Assembly (NCBI GenBank): GCA_949127735.1
Contig: CASBPX010000058.1
Span: 16,847-80,846, forward strand
Source: Candidatus Obscuribacterales bacterium
GTDB lineage: Bacteria > Cyanobacteriota > Vampirovibrionia > Obscuribacterales > Obscuribacteraceae
DNA: 64,000 bases
Direction: 5' to 3'
Both the position numbers and the translations under genes were made by a program. This document shows, one piece after another, positions 42,331-51,897 of this stretch (position 1 is the first letter of the stretch; the number at the start of each line of letters is the position of its first letter). A model generated the notes under the pieces. The model saw nothing but the letters and a program-made list of their open reading frames with translations, was not told the DNA's origin and ran no database searches.

Positions 42331-43916
42331 CTACCGCGCCTGAACAACTTAATCTAGAGACAACACTGCGACAAGCACTGGAAGACATAACCCAAGTGCA
42401 GAACAACTCAGGGCCACAGTTGAAGCTACGTGAGGTCGGCACAATAACAAGTGTTTCTACCGGCATTGCCATGGTCTCAGGGTTACCTGGGGTGGGATTT
42501 GATGAGTTGGTAAAATTTCCCAATGGTGCCTTTGGCATCGCTTTCAACATTGACCCCAACGAAGTCGGAGTAGTCTTACTTGGCGACTATTGGGAGCTAC
42601 ATACTGGCGATCAAGTCGAACGCACCGGAAGAGTTATGGACGTTGCTGTCGGCGACAAATTGCTCGGACGTGTGATCGATCCGCTGGGCCGTCCGCTGGA
42701 TGGCCAGGAGCCATTGACCGAATGTAATCGCTTGCCAATTGAACGACCGGCGCCAGCTATTATGGACCGCGCGCCAGTAAAGATTCCGCTACAGACTGGA
42801 CTCAAGGTCATCGATGCCATGATACCTGTAGGACGCGGTCAGCGTGAGTTGATTTTAGGAGATAGGCAAACAGGAAAGACTGCCATCGCTGTTGATACCA
42901 TTCTCAATCAGAAAAACAAAAATGTTCTCTGTGTTTATTGTGCCATCAACCAGCGCGCCTCGGCAGTAGCAAAGACTATAGCCGTGCTTCGCGAAAAAGG
43001 GGCGATGGATTATACCGTAGTAGTTGTAACTGAAGGAAATGATCCACCAGGTCTCGCGTATATTGCCCCATATTCGGCAACCAGCATAGCCGAGCATTTT
43101 ATGGAAACTGGTCGAGATGTGCTTATTGTCTATGATGATCTGACGAAACATGCAGAGGCTTATCGTGAGCTTTCGCTTTTGCTTCGCCGTCCGCCGGGCC
43201 GTGAGGCTTTTCCTGGCGATATTTTCTATATTCATTCGCGTCTGCTTGAACGCGCCACACACCTGAATAGCGATCTCGGCAATGGGTCATTGACTGCTTT
43301 ACCCATCATCGAGACAGAAGCGCAGAATCTCTCAGCCTACATTCCAACCAACCTCATTTCGATTACCGATGGACAAATTTATTTGTCTCCATCACTCTTT
43401 GAGTTAGGTGTACTACCGGCAGTGGATGTCGGCAAATCAGTCTCACGAGTAGGAGGTAAGGCCCAGCGGGCAGTTTATCGCGCAGTGGCTGGGGATCTGA
43501 AACTCTTATATTCACAATTCGAAGAACTCGAGACTTTTGCCAAATTTGGCGCCCACCTCGATCAGAATACTACCAAGATCATTGAGCATGGTCGGCGCAT
43601 ACGCGCTTGTCTGAAGCAGTCAGAATTAGCTCCTGTAGCGGTTCCGGTCCAGATTATGATACTTCTGGCACTGAGCGAGAAACTCTTTGATGGCGTTTCC
43701 CTCGATAAAATGAAGGATGCCGAACTTGCTCTACAAAAAGCGGTTGCGAACATTCCAGAAGCAGTGTGTGCTCGTTTCGAAACCGCATCGAAGTTAGATG
43801 ATCAGGATCGCAAGACGGTAGTCGATTTGGCGCGACTGGCTCTGGCACCGTTCCAAATAAAAGCTGAAGACAAAAAAACAGTCAGCGAGACACCTGGTGG
43901 GAAGAGTAAGTCATGA
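42327..43916 (+). CDS. atpA: N-type ATPase subunit alpha
   Basis: A 529-residue alpha subunit. It has the P-loop [28 protein letters not shown] before it, [20 protein letters not shown] with the [20 protein letters not shown] signature, and the alpha-specific [20 protein letters not shown] region with the Arg finger in [10 protein letters not shown]. Alpha binds ATP without hydrolysing it and provides the Arg finger to beta. It overlaps atpF by 4 nt (ATGA) and atpG by 4 nt. Confidence 0.96.
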   Translation: MTTAPEQLNLETTLRQALEDITQVQNNSGPQLKLREVGTITSVSTGIAMVSGLPGVGFDELVKFPNGAFGIAFNIDPNEVGVVLLGDYWELHTGDQVERTGRVMDVAVGDKLLGRVIDPLGRPLDGQEPLTECNRLPIERPAPAIMDRAPVKIPLQTGLKVIDAMIPVGRGQRELILGDRQTGKTAIAVDTILNQKNKNVLCVYCAINQRASAVAKTIAVLREKGAMDYTVVVVTEGNDPPGLAYIAPYSATSIAEHFMETGRDVLIVYDDLTKHAEAYRELSLLLRRPPGREAFPGDIFYIHSRLLERATHLNSDLGNGSLTALPIIETEAQNLSAYIPTNLISITDGQIYLSPSLFELGVLPAVDVGKSVSRVGGKAQRAVYRAVAGDLKLLYSQFEELETFAKFGAHLDQNTTKIIEHGRRIRACLKQSELAPVAVPVQIMILLALSEKLFDGVSLDKMKDAELALQKAVANIPEAVCARFETASKLDDQDRKTVVDLARLALAPFQIKAEDKKTVSETPGGKSKS

Positions 43917-44812
43917 GTGATACCATGTCCAGTTTGCGCCACAAGATTGGCAGTGCGGGTGACCTTCAGTCTGTGGTGCGTGCAATGAAAGCCCTGGCCT
44001 CGTCAAGTGTTGGACAATACCAGAGGTCAATATTGGCGGTGGCCGATTATTACCATATAGTTGAACTCGGCTTGAGCCTCTGTACACGCGAACTCGATGG
44101 CGCTCGACACAGACAGTCAACGGAACAAAGTCTGAAACCCGAAAGGAATGCAGCGGCCGTAAGCGCTGCCATTGTATTCGGGTCTGACCAGGGCTTAGTC
44201 GGACGGTTTAACGAAGTGGTGGCAGACTATGCAATTGAAGCTCTCGCGTCGATGCCAGGTACGCCTTTAGTCTGGGCCGTCGGCGAGCGAGTGCAGGAGC
44301 GCCTGATCGACGGTGGGCTATCCGTGGCTGGCCTCTTCAAAGTACCGGAATCGGTTCAGGCAATTGTACCTCTGGTTGGAGAAATTCAAATCGAAAGCGA
44401 GACTCACTGGCTCAAGAGCGATTTTTCATCAGTTTATGTCTTTCACAACCGTCACAAAATTGGTTCTCTCTACGAGCCAATCAGCCAGCGGTTGTTACCT
44501 CTGGACTGGCAATGGCAGCAGGATTTATCGAAAGTTAGCTGGCCGAAAGGAACGCTGCCTGAAGTGCTTGGCACCGAAAGCACCACTCTGAAAGCGTTGA
44601 TCCGTGAGTATCTCTTCATAACCCTTTTCCGCGCGTGCGCTGAATCGCTTGCAAGCGAAAACGAAAGTCGTTTGGCAGCAATGACACGAGCAGAAAAGAA
44701 CATAAGTGAACTGTTGGAGACTTTGCATAATGATTTTCATCGACTACGTCAAACGTCCATTGACGAAGAACTTTTTGACGTCATTTCCGGATATCAGGCC
44801 TTGACGACATAA
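43913..44812 (+). CDS. atpG: N-type ATPase subunit gamma
   Basis: A 299-residue central-stalk subunit. The N-terminal coiled helix is [20 protein letters not shown] (family: L/I-x-x-x-I-x-x-v-x-x-x-x-x-h-t-x-A-M-x-h-h-A/V), the middle has [15 protein letters not shown] (GSDRGLCG-type loop) and the C-terminal helix is [20 protein letters not shown]. It is a little longer and more diverged than typical gamma. It is the last gene of the operon; no clear terminator follows before the convergent gene at 44825. Confidence 0.93.
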   Translation: MSDTMSSLRHKIGSAGDLQSVVRAMKALASSSVGQYQRSILAVADYYHIVELGLSLCTRELDGARHRQSTEQSLKPERNAAAVSAAIVFGSDQGLVGRFNEVVADYAIEALASMPGTPLVWAVGERVQERLIDGGLSVAGLFKVPESVQAIVPLVGEIQIESETHWLKSDFSSVYVFHNRHKIGSLYEPISQRLLPLDWQWQQDLSKVSWPKGTLPEVLGTESTTLKALIREYLFITLFRACAESLASENESRLAAMTRAEKNISELLETLHNDFHRLRQTSIDEELFDVISGYQALTT

Positions 44813-44824
44813 AACAAACCATGT

Positions 44825-45706
44825 TTAAAACGCCAAATTAAATGCTTTCCACATACTCGTTTGCGTGGTGGTTGTGTTTGGAGCTAAGAAACCGCCGCCA
44901 TAAAGGGGCGGAGTGTAAAACGGCGCAGGGGAAGCAGGATAGCCATAAGGATAGGCCGGCACTGAGCCAATGGACGCCTGGAATTTACCGATGTTGATTG
45001 TCGCTGCCGGTCTTGTGTAGCCATAACCGCCGCCGTAACCAAACGGATTGTAGGCATTGCCGCCAAATAAACCAGCGGCCGGGTTACCAAAAAGATTGCC
45101 GCCGCTGAAACTGCCGTAATTGTTCCACGGATTATATCCGCCACCATAATATGGATTGCCGTAACCGCCGTAACCATAACCATAACCGTAACCGGGATAG
45201 CCACCATAACCTGGATAAAAGCCATTGCCGATCATTCCATTTGGATAAATCGGCCGCGGATTTAAATTGGGATTGACGTAACCGGGTGCATTGTATCCCG
45301 GCACGTAGGGCCGATAGCCATAAGGGGTATAGCCGTAACCACCGCCGTAAACAAAAGGCTGCGGCAAGGCTTGAAAGCTGCTGTCGATCTCATTGACGAA
45401 AGGCTTGACGCCTGTGCCTGCCCACGAGTCAGTAGCCGAATCTTTGATCGGTACGATATTGCCGTGCGGGTCTACAGACACTCCGACTCGGCTTAAATCA
45501 ATAGGAATTCTAGGCAGCTTGGGTTTTGGTTTGCTGTCGACAACTTCTTCCATAAAAAGATTGCCGTTGTCATCGTCGAAAGCTTCACCTGCAGGTTTAT
45601 TTTGAGCCGCAGGTGTGGCAGCCAATGCTTGACTGATTGGCGCAAAATTGAAGACACCGGCGCTCAAGCAAAGGCAAAAAGCTAAAGGAACAGTCTTATT
45701 GAGCAT
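44825..45706 (-). CDS. secreted Gly/Tyr/Pro-rich protein
   Basis: A 293-residue protein from ATG 45706, whose start overlaps the end of the upstream gene by 11 nt. The signal peptide is VPLAFCLCLSAGVFNFAPIS with cleavage near QALA. After an acidic stretch (FDDDNGNLFMEEVVDSKPKP) comes ~150 residues of Gly-Tyr-Pro-Asn repeats such as YPGYGGYPGYGYGYGYGGYG. Such sequence is typical of extracellular, disordered, adhesive or matrix-type proteins. It forms an apparent two-gene unit with the TPR-like secreted protein upstream. No enzyme motif; role unknown. Confidence 0.7.
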   Translation of the reverse strand: MLNKTVPLAFCLCLSAGVFNFAPISQALAATPAAQNKPAGEAFDDDNGNLFMEEVVDSKPKPKLPRIPIDLSRVGVSVDPHGNIVPIKDSATDSWAGTGVKPFVNEIDSSFQALPQPFVYGGGYGYTPYGYRPYVPGYNAPGYVNPNLNPRPIYPNGMIGNGFYPGYGGYPGYGYGYGYGGYGNPYYGGGYNPWNNYGSFSGGNLFGNPAAGLFGGNAYNPFGYGGGYGYTRPAATINIGKFQASIGSVPAYPYGYPASPAPFYTPPLYGGGFLAPNTTTTQTSMWKAFNLAF

Positions 45707-46673
45707 CTGGCAAAGGGCTTGCTGGCGGGTTATCGGGGCTGATAGTTGTGGTGGTCTCAGTGCCACTATTGCTTGCCGGAACAACTTGACCAGCCGGCAT
45801 GGCACCACTATTGATGGCATTTTTAATTAGACTGATATCAATATTGCTGCCGTCACCACCATTATTAAAGACAGTCTTTACTTTGCCGATTAGAGCCATG
45901 ACTGGTTGATAGATTTGATCTGGTAATTTGCTCGAAATCGATTGCGAGATTCCCATTTTTTCGCCTGTAACTTCGGCAATTGGTTGTTGCTCGTCGTTCT
46001 TATGTAAACGCGATGCAATAACATTGACCCAAAATTGTACGTGAACTTTCAGACCGGTAATGCGGTCGATGCGAATTTCTCCTTCAACAGGTTCGCTTAA
46101 TTCGAAAGTAATGGTTTTATCAAAACCAATTTCCGAAACGCCTTTTTGCCCTATGGCTTTGACATATTTATCAGCCAGTAAAATTTCAATATGATGGCCG
46201 GTGTTGGTTTTGGAAACGGCAATTTTCTCAGCGCCCACTTCTTTGAAAGCACTGGCAACATCCGCCCCAAAGGTGGCTGGATCTACCAACCGATAACTGT
46301 TGGACAACAAGCTCAGATCTTTCTCTAACTCAGGATCGCTACCAGCGGCCAGTTTCTGGGCCTGCTGGAAGCATTCGGAAGCAAAGGCATAGCTCTTTAG
46401 TTGCAGAGCGCATTCGCCAATTTGTCGTAAAGTGCGCTCTTCAATCGCTTGTACTTGAGCCTTATCTTGGTCTGACAAATCTTCGGCATTTTTGCCGAGC
46501 TCATCTCTCAGACGCTCCCATTGATTCTGCGCTCTTTTAAAGTCGCCTTCTTCGTAAGCTCGCTTGGCTGAACTGTCATATTTATCGATTTTGCCGCTTA
46601 GAGCGTGCGCTTCACCCAGGCTGAACGAGCAGGCCAACAAAAGAGCGAGAGCAAAATTACTGCTGTTTTTCAT
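45696..46673 (-). CDS. secreted protein with TPR-like N-terminal part
   Basis: A 325-residue protein with a signal peptide (FALALLLACSFSLGEAHA), a helical TPR-like region (YDSSAKRAYEEGDFKRAQNQ, RTLRQIGECALQLKSYAFAS) and a second part with strands (HIEILLADKYVKAIGQKGVS, IGFDKTITFELSEPVEGEIR, GLKVHVQFWVNVIASRL), ending in a Thr/Pro-rich tail. No family was recognised. It is followed by the Gly/Tyr-rich secreted protein, so both probably act at the surface. Confidence 0.65.
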   Translation of the reverse strand: MKNSSNFALALLLACSFSLGEAHALSGKIDKYDSSAKRAYEEGDFKRAQNQWERLRDELGKNAEDLSDQDKAQVQAIEERTLRQIGECALQLKSYAFASECFQQAQKLAAGSDPELEKDLSLLSNSYRLVDPATFGADVASAFKEVGAEKIAVSKTNTGHHIEILLADKYVKAIGQKGVSEIGFDKTITFELSEPVEGEIRIDRITGLKVHVQFWVNVIASRLHKNDEQQPIAEVTGEKMGISQSISSKLPDQIYQPVMALIGKVKTVFNNGGDGSNIDISLIKNAINSGAMPAGQVVPASNSGTETTTTISPDNPPASPLPDAQ

Positions 46674-46767
46674 CTGATGCTTGGCTTCTCCATCGCCGGT
46701 CTTAAAGAGTCAAAATCGAACACACACTAGTTAAACTGAATTTTGCACCAATCTGTCATCTCTCGCT

Positions 46768-48183
46768 GTGCGAGAATCTCATGCCATAGCGGGCACACCG
46801 CTGAGAATACTGCTTTTTTTCACCACAGGCCAGGCTTTGACTTCTAACGGCAACCAAGATAACGAAGAAATTAGGGAGAACCAAAACCCCGCAGCGGTCA
46901 AAACTGCTTCCCGACTCGAAATCTGGTCGTGGGCAATGTTTGATTTCGCTAATTCTAGCTATACCACAGTAGTCACCACTGCAATCTTCAATGCTTATTT
47001 TGTCAAAACAGTCTCTAGCGCAGTGGAGCTCTCCACGGCCACTCTTTACCTCACTTGTTCGCTCGGTTTAGCCAACTTGCTGGTGGTATTGACCGCGCCC
47101 GTGGTTGGAGCAATAGCCGACGCCTTCGCCATCAAGAAACGTTTTCTGATGGTCTCAACATTTTGTTGTGTCGTTTGTACCGCCGGCCTCTCACTGGTGC
47201 ATCAAGGCGACGTGGCGCTGGCCATGACTTTGCTCGTGCTTTCGAATTTTGCCTTTGGCACTTCAGAAGACCTGATCGCGGCATTCTTGCCCGAGATTGC
47301 CACACCCGAAAAAATGGGGCGCATCTCGGCTTTTGGCTGGACACTTGGCTATATCGGCGGCATTGCCGTGCTTGGCACTTGCCTGGCTTACGTTACGTGG
47401 GCGCAAAAAGCAGGACAGACACCAGCTCAATTTGTGCCGGTGACCATGCTCTTTGTCGCCGTGATTTTCATGGCGGCTTCTGCACCAACATTTATTTGGT
47501 TGAAGGAAAGAGCACACAAATCAGCCGATCAATCAAAGGTTAGTACCATTGCCGCAGGGGCTTTTCGCCAGGTGTTGAACACTATCGGCGACGCCAAAAA
47601 ACATCGTGACCTCTTTACGTTTTTATTGTCGCTGCTTTGTTACAGTTGCGGCTCCACCACAGTAGTGGCTCTGGCGGCTGTTTACGCTGAACAGGTGATG
47701 GGTTTTAAAACCAATGAATCGATTATTCTTATAATAGTGGTAAATGTCACCGCCGCTGTTGGAGCATTCACCTTCGGATTTATCCAGGATAAAGTGGGCT
47801 CAGTGCGCACGCTGGCGGTGACGCTGGTATTGTGGGCGGTGGCAATATTTATTGCCTATGCCACCACTGACAAAAACGGATTCTGGTGTGCCGCCAACAT
47901 CATGGGTATCGCTATGGGTGCCAGTGCTTCGGCCGGTCGCGCCCTGGTGGGCCAACTTTCGCCCGCTGGGCGTTCAGCAGAATTTTTTGGTCTGTGGGGA
48001 TTATCAGTCAAACTTTCAGCAATTATTGGGCCGATGACATATGGGCTTGTCACTTATTTAAGCGGATCCAATTATCGCCTGGCACTGCTTTCAACCCTTA
48101 TGTTTTTCATAGTAGGATTGATTGTAGTTTTATTTGTTGATGAAAAACGCGGACGCTCGCAGGCACTAGCCGAGTCTAATTAG
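46768..48183 (+). CDS. MFS transporter of the UMF1 (Atg22-like) family
   Basis: A 471-residue membrane protein. The UMF1 hallmark is SRLEIWSWAMFDFANSSYTT followed by VVTTAIFNAYFV; about 12 membrane helices follow, with the loop IATPEKMGRISAFGWTLGYI and GRALVGQLSPAGRSAEFFGL with WGLSVKLSAIIGP near the end. Substrates of bacterial members are unknown; yeast Atg22 exports amino acids from the vacuole. The start could be GTG 46768 or TTG 46837; the first ~50 residues before SRLEIW are poorly conserved, so the later one may be right. Confidence 0.85.
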   Translation: MRESHAIAGTPLRILLFFTTGQALTSNGNQDNEEIRENQNPAAVKTASRLEIWSWAMFDFANSSYTTVVTTAIFNAYFVKTVSSAVELSTATLYLTCSLGLANLLVVLTAPVVGAIADAFAIKKRFLMVSTFCCVVCTAGLSLVHQGDVALAMTLLVLSNFAFGTSEDLIAAFLPEIATPEKMGRISAFGWTLGYIGGIAVLGTCLAYVTWAQKAGQTPAQFVPVTMLFVAVIFMAASAPTFIWLKERAHKSADQSKVSTIAAGAFRQVLNTIGDAKKHRDLFTFLLSLLCYSCGSTTVVALAAVYAEQVMGFKTNESIILIIVVNVTAAVGAFTFGFIQDKVGSVRTLAVTLVLWAVAIFIAYATTDKNGFWCAANIMGIAMGASASAGRALVGQLSPAGRSAEFFGLWGLSVKLSAIIGPMTYGLVTYLSGSNYRLALLSTLMFFIVGLIVVLFVDEKRGRSQALAESN

Positions 48184-48228
48184 AAAACTCGTGTCGCAAT
48201 TTCCTGCGTGATTTATTTCTGCAAATAT

Positions 48229-48843
48229 TTATTTTGGCAGATCATTGGCCATGTTTATGGGCGACCTGAATCGGGCTGCCACTTCACCCTCGTACTCTTT
48301 TAAATGCCACTCTTTTATTTTGCGTGAGTTATTTCCAACTTTGTGACCAATCCTACCAAAGCGCTCTAAGCCTTCCGCCATCGCTTCACGATCACACTGA
48401 CTAAATTGGCTAGAATTGGCCGCATTGGTGAGTTCGCTACGATTGATATTGATATCGCCACCTGAAATGGTGCGGAAATTTCTTTCAATTGTCTCTCTGA
48501 TGTCGCGCGCTATGCGCATCTCTTCAGGGAAAGATCGAGCTGATTGATTCAGCTCCGCCAGGTCGTTTTTTGTAATGCCGTCATTTTCGAAGAACCATTC
48601 ATCATTGCTGAGGCTCTGAATTTGTTCAATATTTTTGGCTAGAACTGCACCAAACTTTTTGTCTGGTGCTTGATTTAGCTCGCTTAAAGACAAGAATCCA
48701 TCTTTGTCTTTGTCAGTCTGGTCAAATTTGTTTAGGGAGCTGGCGATGGCTTTCTGAAGTGCTTCAGAGCTTAACTTATCGTGCGAGTTCGACTTGGCGT
48801 CAACCGTCTGTATTTCATTTAAACCTCCGCGGTCACAAGTCAT
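48229..48843 (-). CDS. EF-hand protein
   Basis: A 204-residue soluble protein from ATG 48843 (GGAGA upstream). One canonical EF-hand loop is visible: residues 44-55 DKDKDGFLSLSE with ligands Asp44, Asp46, Asp48, Gly49 and Glu55. A second, weaker element may be NDGITKNDLAELN, and SGGDININRSEL may be a third. No signal peptide is seen. Likely a Ca2+-binding regulatory or structural protein; the partner is unknown. Confidence 0.7.
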   Translation of the reverse strand: MTCDRGGLNEIQTVDAKSNSHDKLSSEALQKAIASSLNKFDQTDKDKDGFLSLSELNQAPDKKFGAVLAKNIEQIQSLSNDEWFFENDGITKNDLAELNQSARSFPEEMRIARDIRETIERNFRTISGGDININRSELTNAANSSQFSQCDREAMAEGLERFGRIGHKVGNNSRKIKEWHLKEYEGEVAARFRSPINMANDLPK

Positions 48844-49033
48844 AGAGCTAATTCTCCGTTGCGTTCAGGCTACAGTGACATTATCATTTTTCCAAATTTA
48901 GCAGCAGCTTATATTCGGTGCAATGGTGGAAATACCAAAAGAAACTTGCGGTATGGACATGCTTATCCGATTTACATTGGGACTAACCTCGTCAGTAACA
49001 GTCGTAGAAGTCAAATACCGACGGAGTAGGCGC

Positions 49034-49483
49034 ATGCATTCCAGATCAGATGAACCCATGGAAGAGACTTCTAATAACCCAGCTCTCGATGGGCCCGACC
49101 GCGTTGCGGCGGATCAACATGCATACGAGCAAGCGCTAATCGAGCAAAAGCTTCGCGAAGAGATGCCCAAAGAAGAAGTCGTAGACATGCCGTCCAGTTA
49201 TGTCGGCAGCTGGAGTATGTCTGGGCCGATCATGGCTTGTCTTCTAGTTATAGCCTTTATGGTCGTTGCGGTTGTCGCTTCCAGGTCGCTCAATAACTGG
49301 ATTCCTGCTAATAAGCCCGCTCCAACTTCTGGAGTAGTAGTGCAGCAAACTGTTTCTACTCCTGAAGCAACACCTGCGTATCCAACAGTTTACGTCCAGC
49401 GTTCAGCCGATCCAACTATGGCACCGAGCCCATTGCCTCCAGAAAAAGAAAAGAAAAAGGGCTTTTTCGGCTTAGGTAGATAA
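49034..49483 (+). CDS. single-pass membrane protein of unknown function
   Basis: A 149-residue protein. ATG 49034 is preferred over ATG 48923 because GGAGTAGGCGC stands directly upstream. The first ~65 residues are acidic (EPMEETSNNPALDGPDRVAA, EQKLREEMPKEEVVDMPS), followed by a membrane helix (IMACLLVIAFMVVAVVASRS) and a Pro/Thr/Val-rich outside part (PTSGVVVQQTVSTPEATPAY). The end is basic (KEKKKGFFGLGR). Topology is probably N-in with an extended outer segment. No family was recognised. Confidence 0.55.
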   Translation: MHSRSDEPMEETSNNPALDGPDRVAADQHAYEQALIEQKLREEMPKEEVVDMPSSYVGSWSMSGPIMACLLVIAFMVVAVVASRSLNNWIPANKPAPTSGVVVQQTVSTPEATPAYPTVYVQRSADPTMAPSPLPPEKEKKKGFFGLGR

Positions 49484-49501
49484 ATAGATAAGTAGATAGA
49501 G

Positions 49502-49921
49502 TTAGAGATTCCAGGGGTTGCAAATCGCAACTCCCGTCGATTCAAAATCGGGCACGTTTCGAGTTGCAATTGTCATGCCGTGCACAAGTGCAGTAGCAGC
49601 GATCAAGGCATCACGATCTGATCTTGGAGCCAATAGATGCAGTTGAGCGCACCTTTGAGCAACAACAATATCAACTGGCAAAATTCGATCGGAAAATGCT
49701 GACATTACAGAGAACTCGAGCCACTTCCTGAGGTGTCGGCCCTGTTCTAAATCACGGCGCTCTAATAGAAGTGTGCCAAGTTCGAGCTCCAAAATTGTAA
49801 TTGCAGACAGATATAAATCAGAAGGACGAACTGAATTTGCCCAGGCGATTACATTTTTGTCTGCTCGACCCTTTTTTGCTTTCCGCAGCTCAGAGACTAC
49901 ATTGGTATCAAGCACAAACAT
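49502..49921 (-). CDS. PIN-domain toxin (VapC/FitB-like)
   Basis: A 139-residue PIN ribonuclease: MFVLDTNVVSELRKAKKGRA with the first Asp, AITILELELGTLLLERRD with the conserved Glu, PRSDRDALIAATALVHGMTI with the later Asp pair, and ATRNVPDFESTGV at the end. This is the FitB/VapC pattern, with all catalytic acids and a normal length. It follows its antitoxin by 3 nt. It probably cleaves RNA when free of its partner. Confidence 0.92.
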   Translation of the reverse strand: MFVLDTNVVSELRKAKKGRADKNVIAWANSVRPSDLYLSAITILELELGTLLLERRDLEQGRHLRKWLEFSVMSAFSDRILPVDIVVAQRCAQLHLLAPRSDRDALIAATALVHGMTIATRNVPDFESTGVAICNPWNL

Positions 49922-49924
49922 AAA

Positions 49925-50182
49925 CTATGAGAAATCAGCAGATTTATAGAATTCGCCCTTCAGCTTTGGAGGCTCAAATTCAATCTCGATATCGTCTGGC
50001 ATGGCGAGCATATCTACAATACTTGCGTGCTTGTCTAAAAGATCGCGGTAGTCTTCAATCGTTAAAAGCACATGCGCGGGGCGACCTCTGTCGGTTATGA
50101 AAACCGGGCCTTTCAGTGCTGCCTTTTTTGCCCCACTAGCATCCTGATTAAATTGACGACTTGATAGCGTTGTTATTTTCAT
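49925..50182 (-). CDS. Phd-type antitoxin paired with the PIN toxin
   Basis: An 85-residue antitoxin: MKITTLSSRQFNQDASGAKK, then GPVFITDRGRPAHVLLTIED and YRDLL, the Phd fold, and a C-terminal tail that embraces the toxin (IEIEFEPPKLKGEFYKSADF). The ATG at 50182 is followed by the typical start S-R-x-F-x-x-D. The pair looks complete, unlike three other loci in the window. Confidence 0.9.
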   Translation of the reverse strand: MKITTLSSRQFNQDASGAKKAALKGPVFITDRGRPAHVLLTIEDYRDLLDKHASIVDMLAMPDDIEIEFEPPKLKGEFYKSADFS

Positions 50183-50346
50183 GCACTAACTCCCGACCAT
50201 TGTAGATATGTTACTACAAACCGCTCCGGGCTGTAAAGATGCAGCGTGGGCGTGAACTGGCCCTATCTGGCCTGACCTATCAGCCTTAACTACTCGTTAA
50301 TAACCTTAAGCCACAATGACCTGAAGTTACTTCTCAGGATTGTCTA

Positions 50347-50676
50347 ATGCAAACAATTTCTATTCCAGGCCAGTTGGGACGCCTGTCAGATGATGACACT
50401 CTGATGGTGGGATTTGTAGAATTTCGGGGACCATACACTGATTCTTCAAATTGCTTCAGCACGCCAGGCTTGCTTGCCGTGTTGAAAATTTCGAACGATG
50501 AAATCGAATTGGTAAAACTATCTTCAAGTTTAGATCTGTACGCTTCAGCCCAAGCAGAACTTGATGCGACAAATGCGGGGTCACCTGTTCGCGTGGCTGT
50601 TTATGAAGCACCACATCTAGCACTGCAAGAACTTGACAGTCTGGCAACATTGACCCTGGCCGAGTTCGAAAATTAG
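50347..50676 (+). CDS. small hypothetical protein
   Basis: A 109-residue soluble, acidic protein starting at ATG 50347 behind CAGGATTGTCTA. Sequence starts MQTISIPGQLGRLSDDDTLM and continues FVEFRGPYTDSSNCFSTPGL; the middle is LAVLKISNDEIELVKLSSSL. No signal peptide, membrane segment or known motif. It lies upstream of the exported hydrolase gene by 73 nt but nothing links them. Confidence 0.5.
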   Translation: MQTISIPGQLGRLSDDDTLMVGFVEFRGPYTDSSNCFSTPGLLAVLKISNDEIELVKLSSSLDLYASAQAELDATNAGSPVRVAVYEAPHLALQELDSLATLTLAEFEN

Positions 50677-50749
50677 CAGCTGACTTGGTCCACAATCTTC
50701 TATACTGCCCCTGAATCTTTTAGTGGCAATAGTTGAATTGGGACGAAGC

Positions 50750-51832
50750 ATGCGAGCAACCAAAATCATTAGTTCTTTGTTGGCCGCGGTGGCCCTCAGC
50801 CTTTCACTGTTGCCGACGCAGGCATGCACTGACTTTTTGGTACAACCGAAAGATGGTTCCAAAATTGTCGGTCGCTCTATGGAATGGGGCGCTGATCTTC
50901 AATCTCATGTTTGGAAGTATCCGCGGGGCCAGTCGCGCAACTCACAGACTCCAGATGGCAAGCCCGGTTTGACGTGGAAGTCAAAATTCGGTTACGTTGC
51001 CCTTGATGCCACCAATATGCCGCTGGCAGTAGACGGCTTAAACGAGAAAGGCCTTTCTGTTGGTCTTCTCTGGATGCCGGGCACGAGATATCAACAAGTA
51101 GATGCAAATCATGCTGAAGTGGCTGTCAGCATTGTCGATCTAGATCACTGGCTGCTCGGTAATTTTTCTACTGTTGCGGAAGTAAAAGCGGCGATTGCTA
51201 AAGTAAAAGTGTGGGCTCCGCAAATGGCTGAATGGGGAGGCATTCCTACAGCGCATCTGGCTCTGCACGACAGTGCAGGCAATAGTGCAGTTGTGGAGTT
51301 TATTGACGGGGAGCAACGTATTTATGATAACTCGGTGGGAGTGCTCACCAATGCGCCCACTTTCGATTGGCATCGCACCAATTTGAACAATTATTTGAAT
51401 TTGTCTGCAGCTAATGCGCAGCCGGTAAAAATATACGGCACTGTGTTGGCACCACCTGGATTGGGCGGTGGATTTCTGGGTATTCCCGGCGATTGGACCC
51501 CACCTTCGCGCTTCGTACGTGCCAACGCTATGCTCGCCTTTGCAAAGCCTGTAGCCACATCCTCTGCTGGAGTCAATCTGGCATTGCACATATTAAATGC
51601 CGTCGACATTCCGCTTGGTGACGCACGCCCACAAGATAATTCTCTCGAACATAGCGACTATACACAGTGGATTGTGGTTAAAGATTTGACCAACCATATT
51701 CTTTATTTCCGCTCGTACGACAATCTGACTTTGCGTTCTATCGATTTGAAAAAGCTTGATTTCGCTGAGAGCTCCAAAGTGGAGAAATTGAGCGACATTG
51801 CTGGTGGTAAGGCAGTTGTCGAGCTGAACTAG
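50750..51832 (+). CDS. secreted choloylglycine hydrolase / penicillin V acylase-family Ntn-hydrolase
   Basis: A 360-residue exported protein from ATG 50750 (GGGACGAAGC upstream; a TTG at 50723 is less likely). A signal peptide ends ...LPTQA and the next residue is Cys26, the nucleophile of this family, exposed by processing. Further family residues appear: GRSMEWGADL, VLTNAPTFDWHRTNLNNYL (the oxyanion Asn) and PGDWTPPSRFVRANAM with the conserved Arg. Such enzymes cleave linear C-N amide bonds in conjugated bile salts, penicillin V or acyl-homoserine lactones. The habitat makes quorum-signal or acyl-amide hydrolysis plausible, but the substrate is not shown. Confidence 0.9.
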   Translation: MRATKIISSLLAAVALSLSLLPTQACTDFLVQPKDGSKIVGRSMEWGADLQSHVWKYPRGQSRNSQTPDGKPGLTWKSKFGYVALDATNMPLAVDGLNEKGLSVGLLWMPGTRYQQVDANHAEVAVSIVDLDHWLLGNFSTVAEVKAAIAKVKVWAPQMAEWGGIPTAHLALHDSAGNSAVVEFIDGEQRIYDNSVGVLTNAPTFDWHRTNLNNYLNLSAANAQPVKIYGTVLAPPGLGGGFLGIPGDWTPPSRFVRANAMLAFAKPVATSSAGVNLALHILNAVDIPLGDARPQDNSLEHSDYTQWIVVKDLTNHILYFRSYDNLTLRSIDLKKLDFAESSKVEKLSDIAGGKAVVELN

Positions 51833-51897
51833 AGCCATCAATCGGCAAAGTGTATCGGCTACTACTGCGTGTATTGCGGTAGGGTTATGATCGGCTC

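Noticed and set aside
45000..45330. Short tandem DNA repeats (ccgtaaccataa-like) as a repeat array or CRISPR
   Set aside because: They are codons of the Gly/Tyr-rich protein, irregular in length and without spacers.
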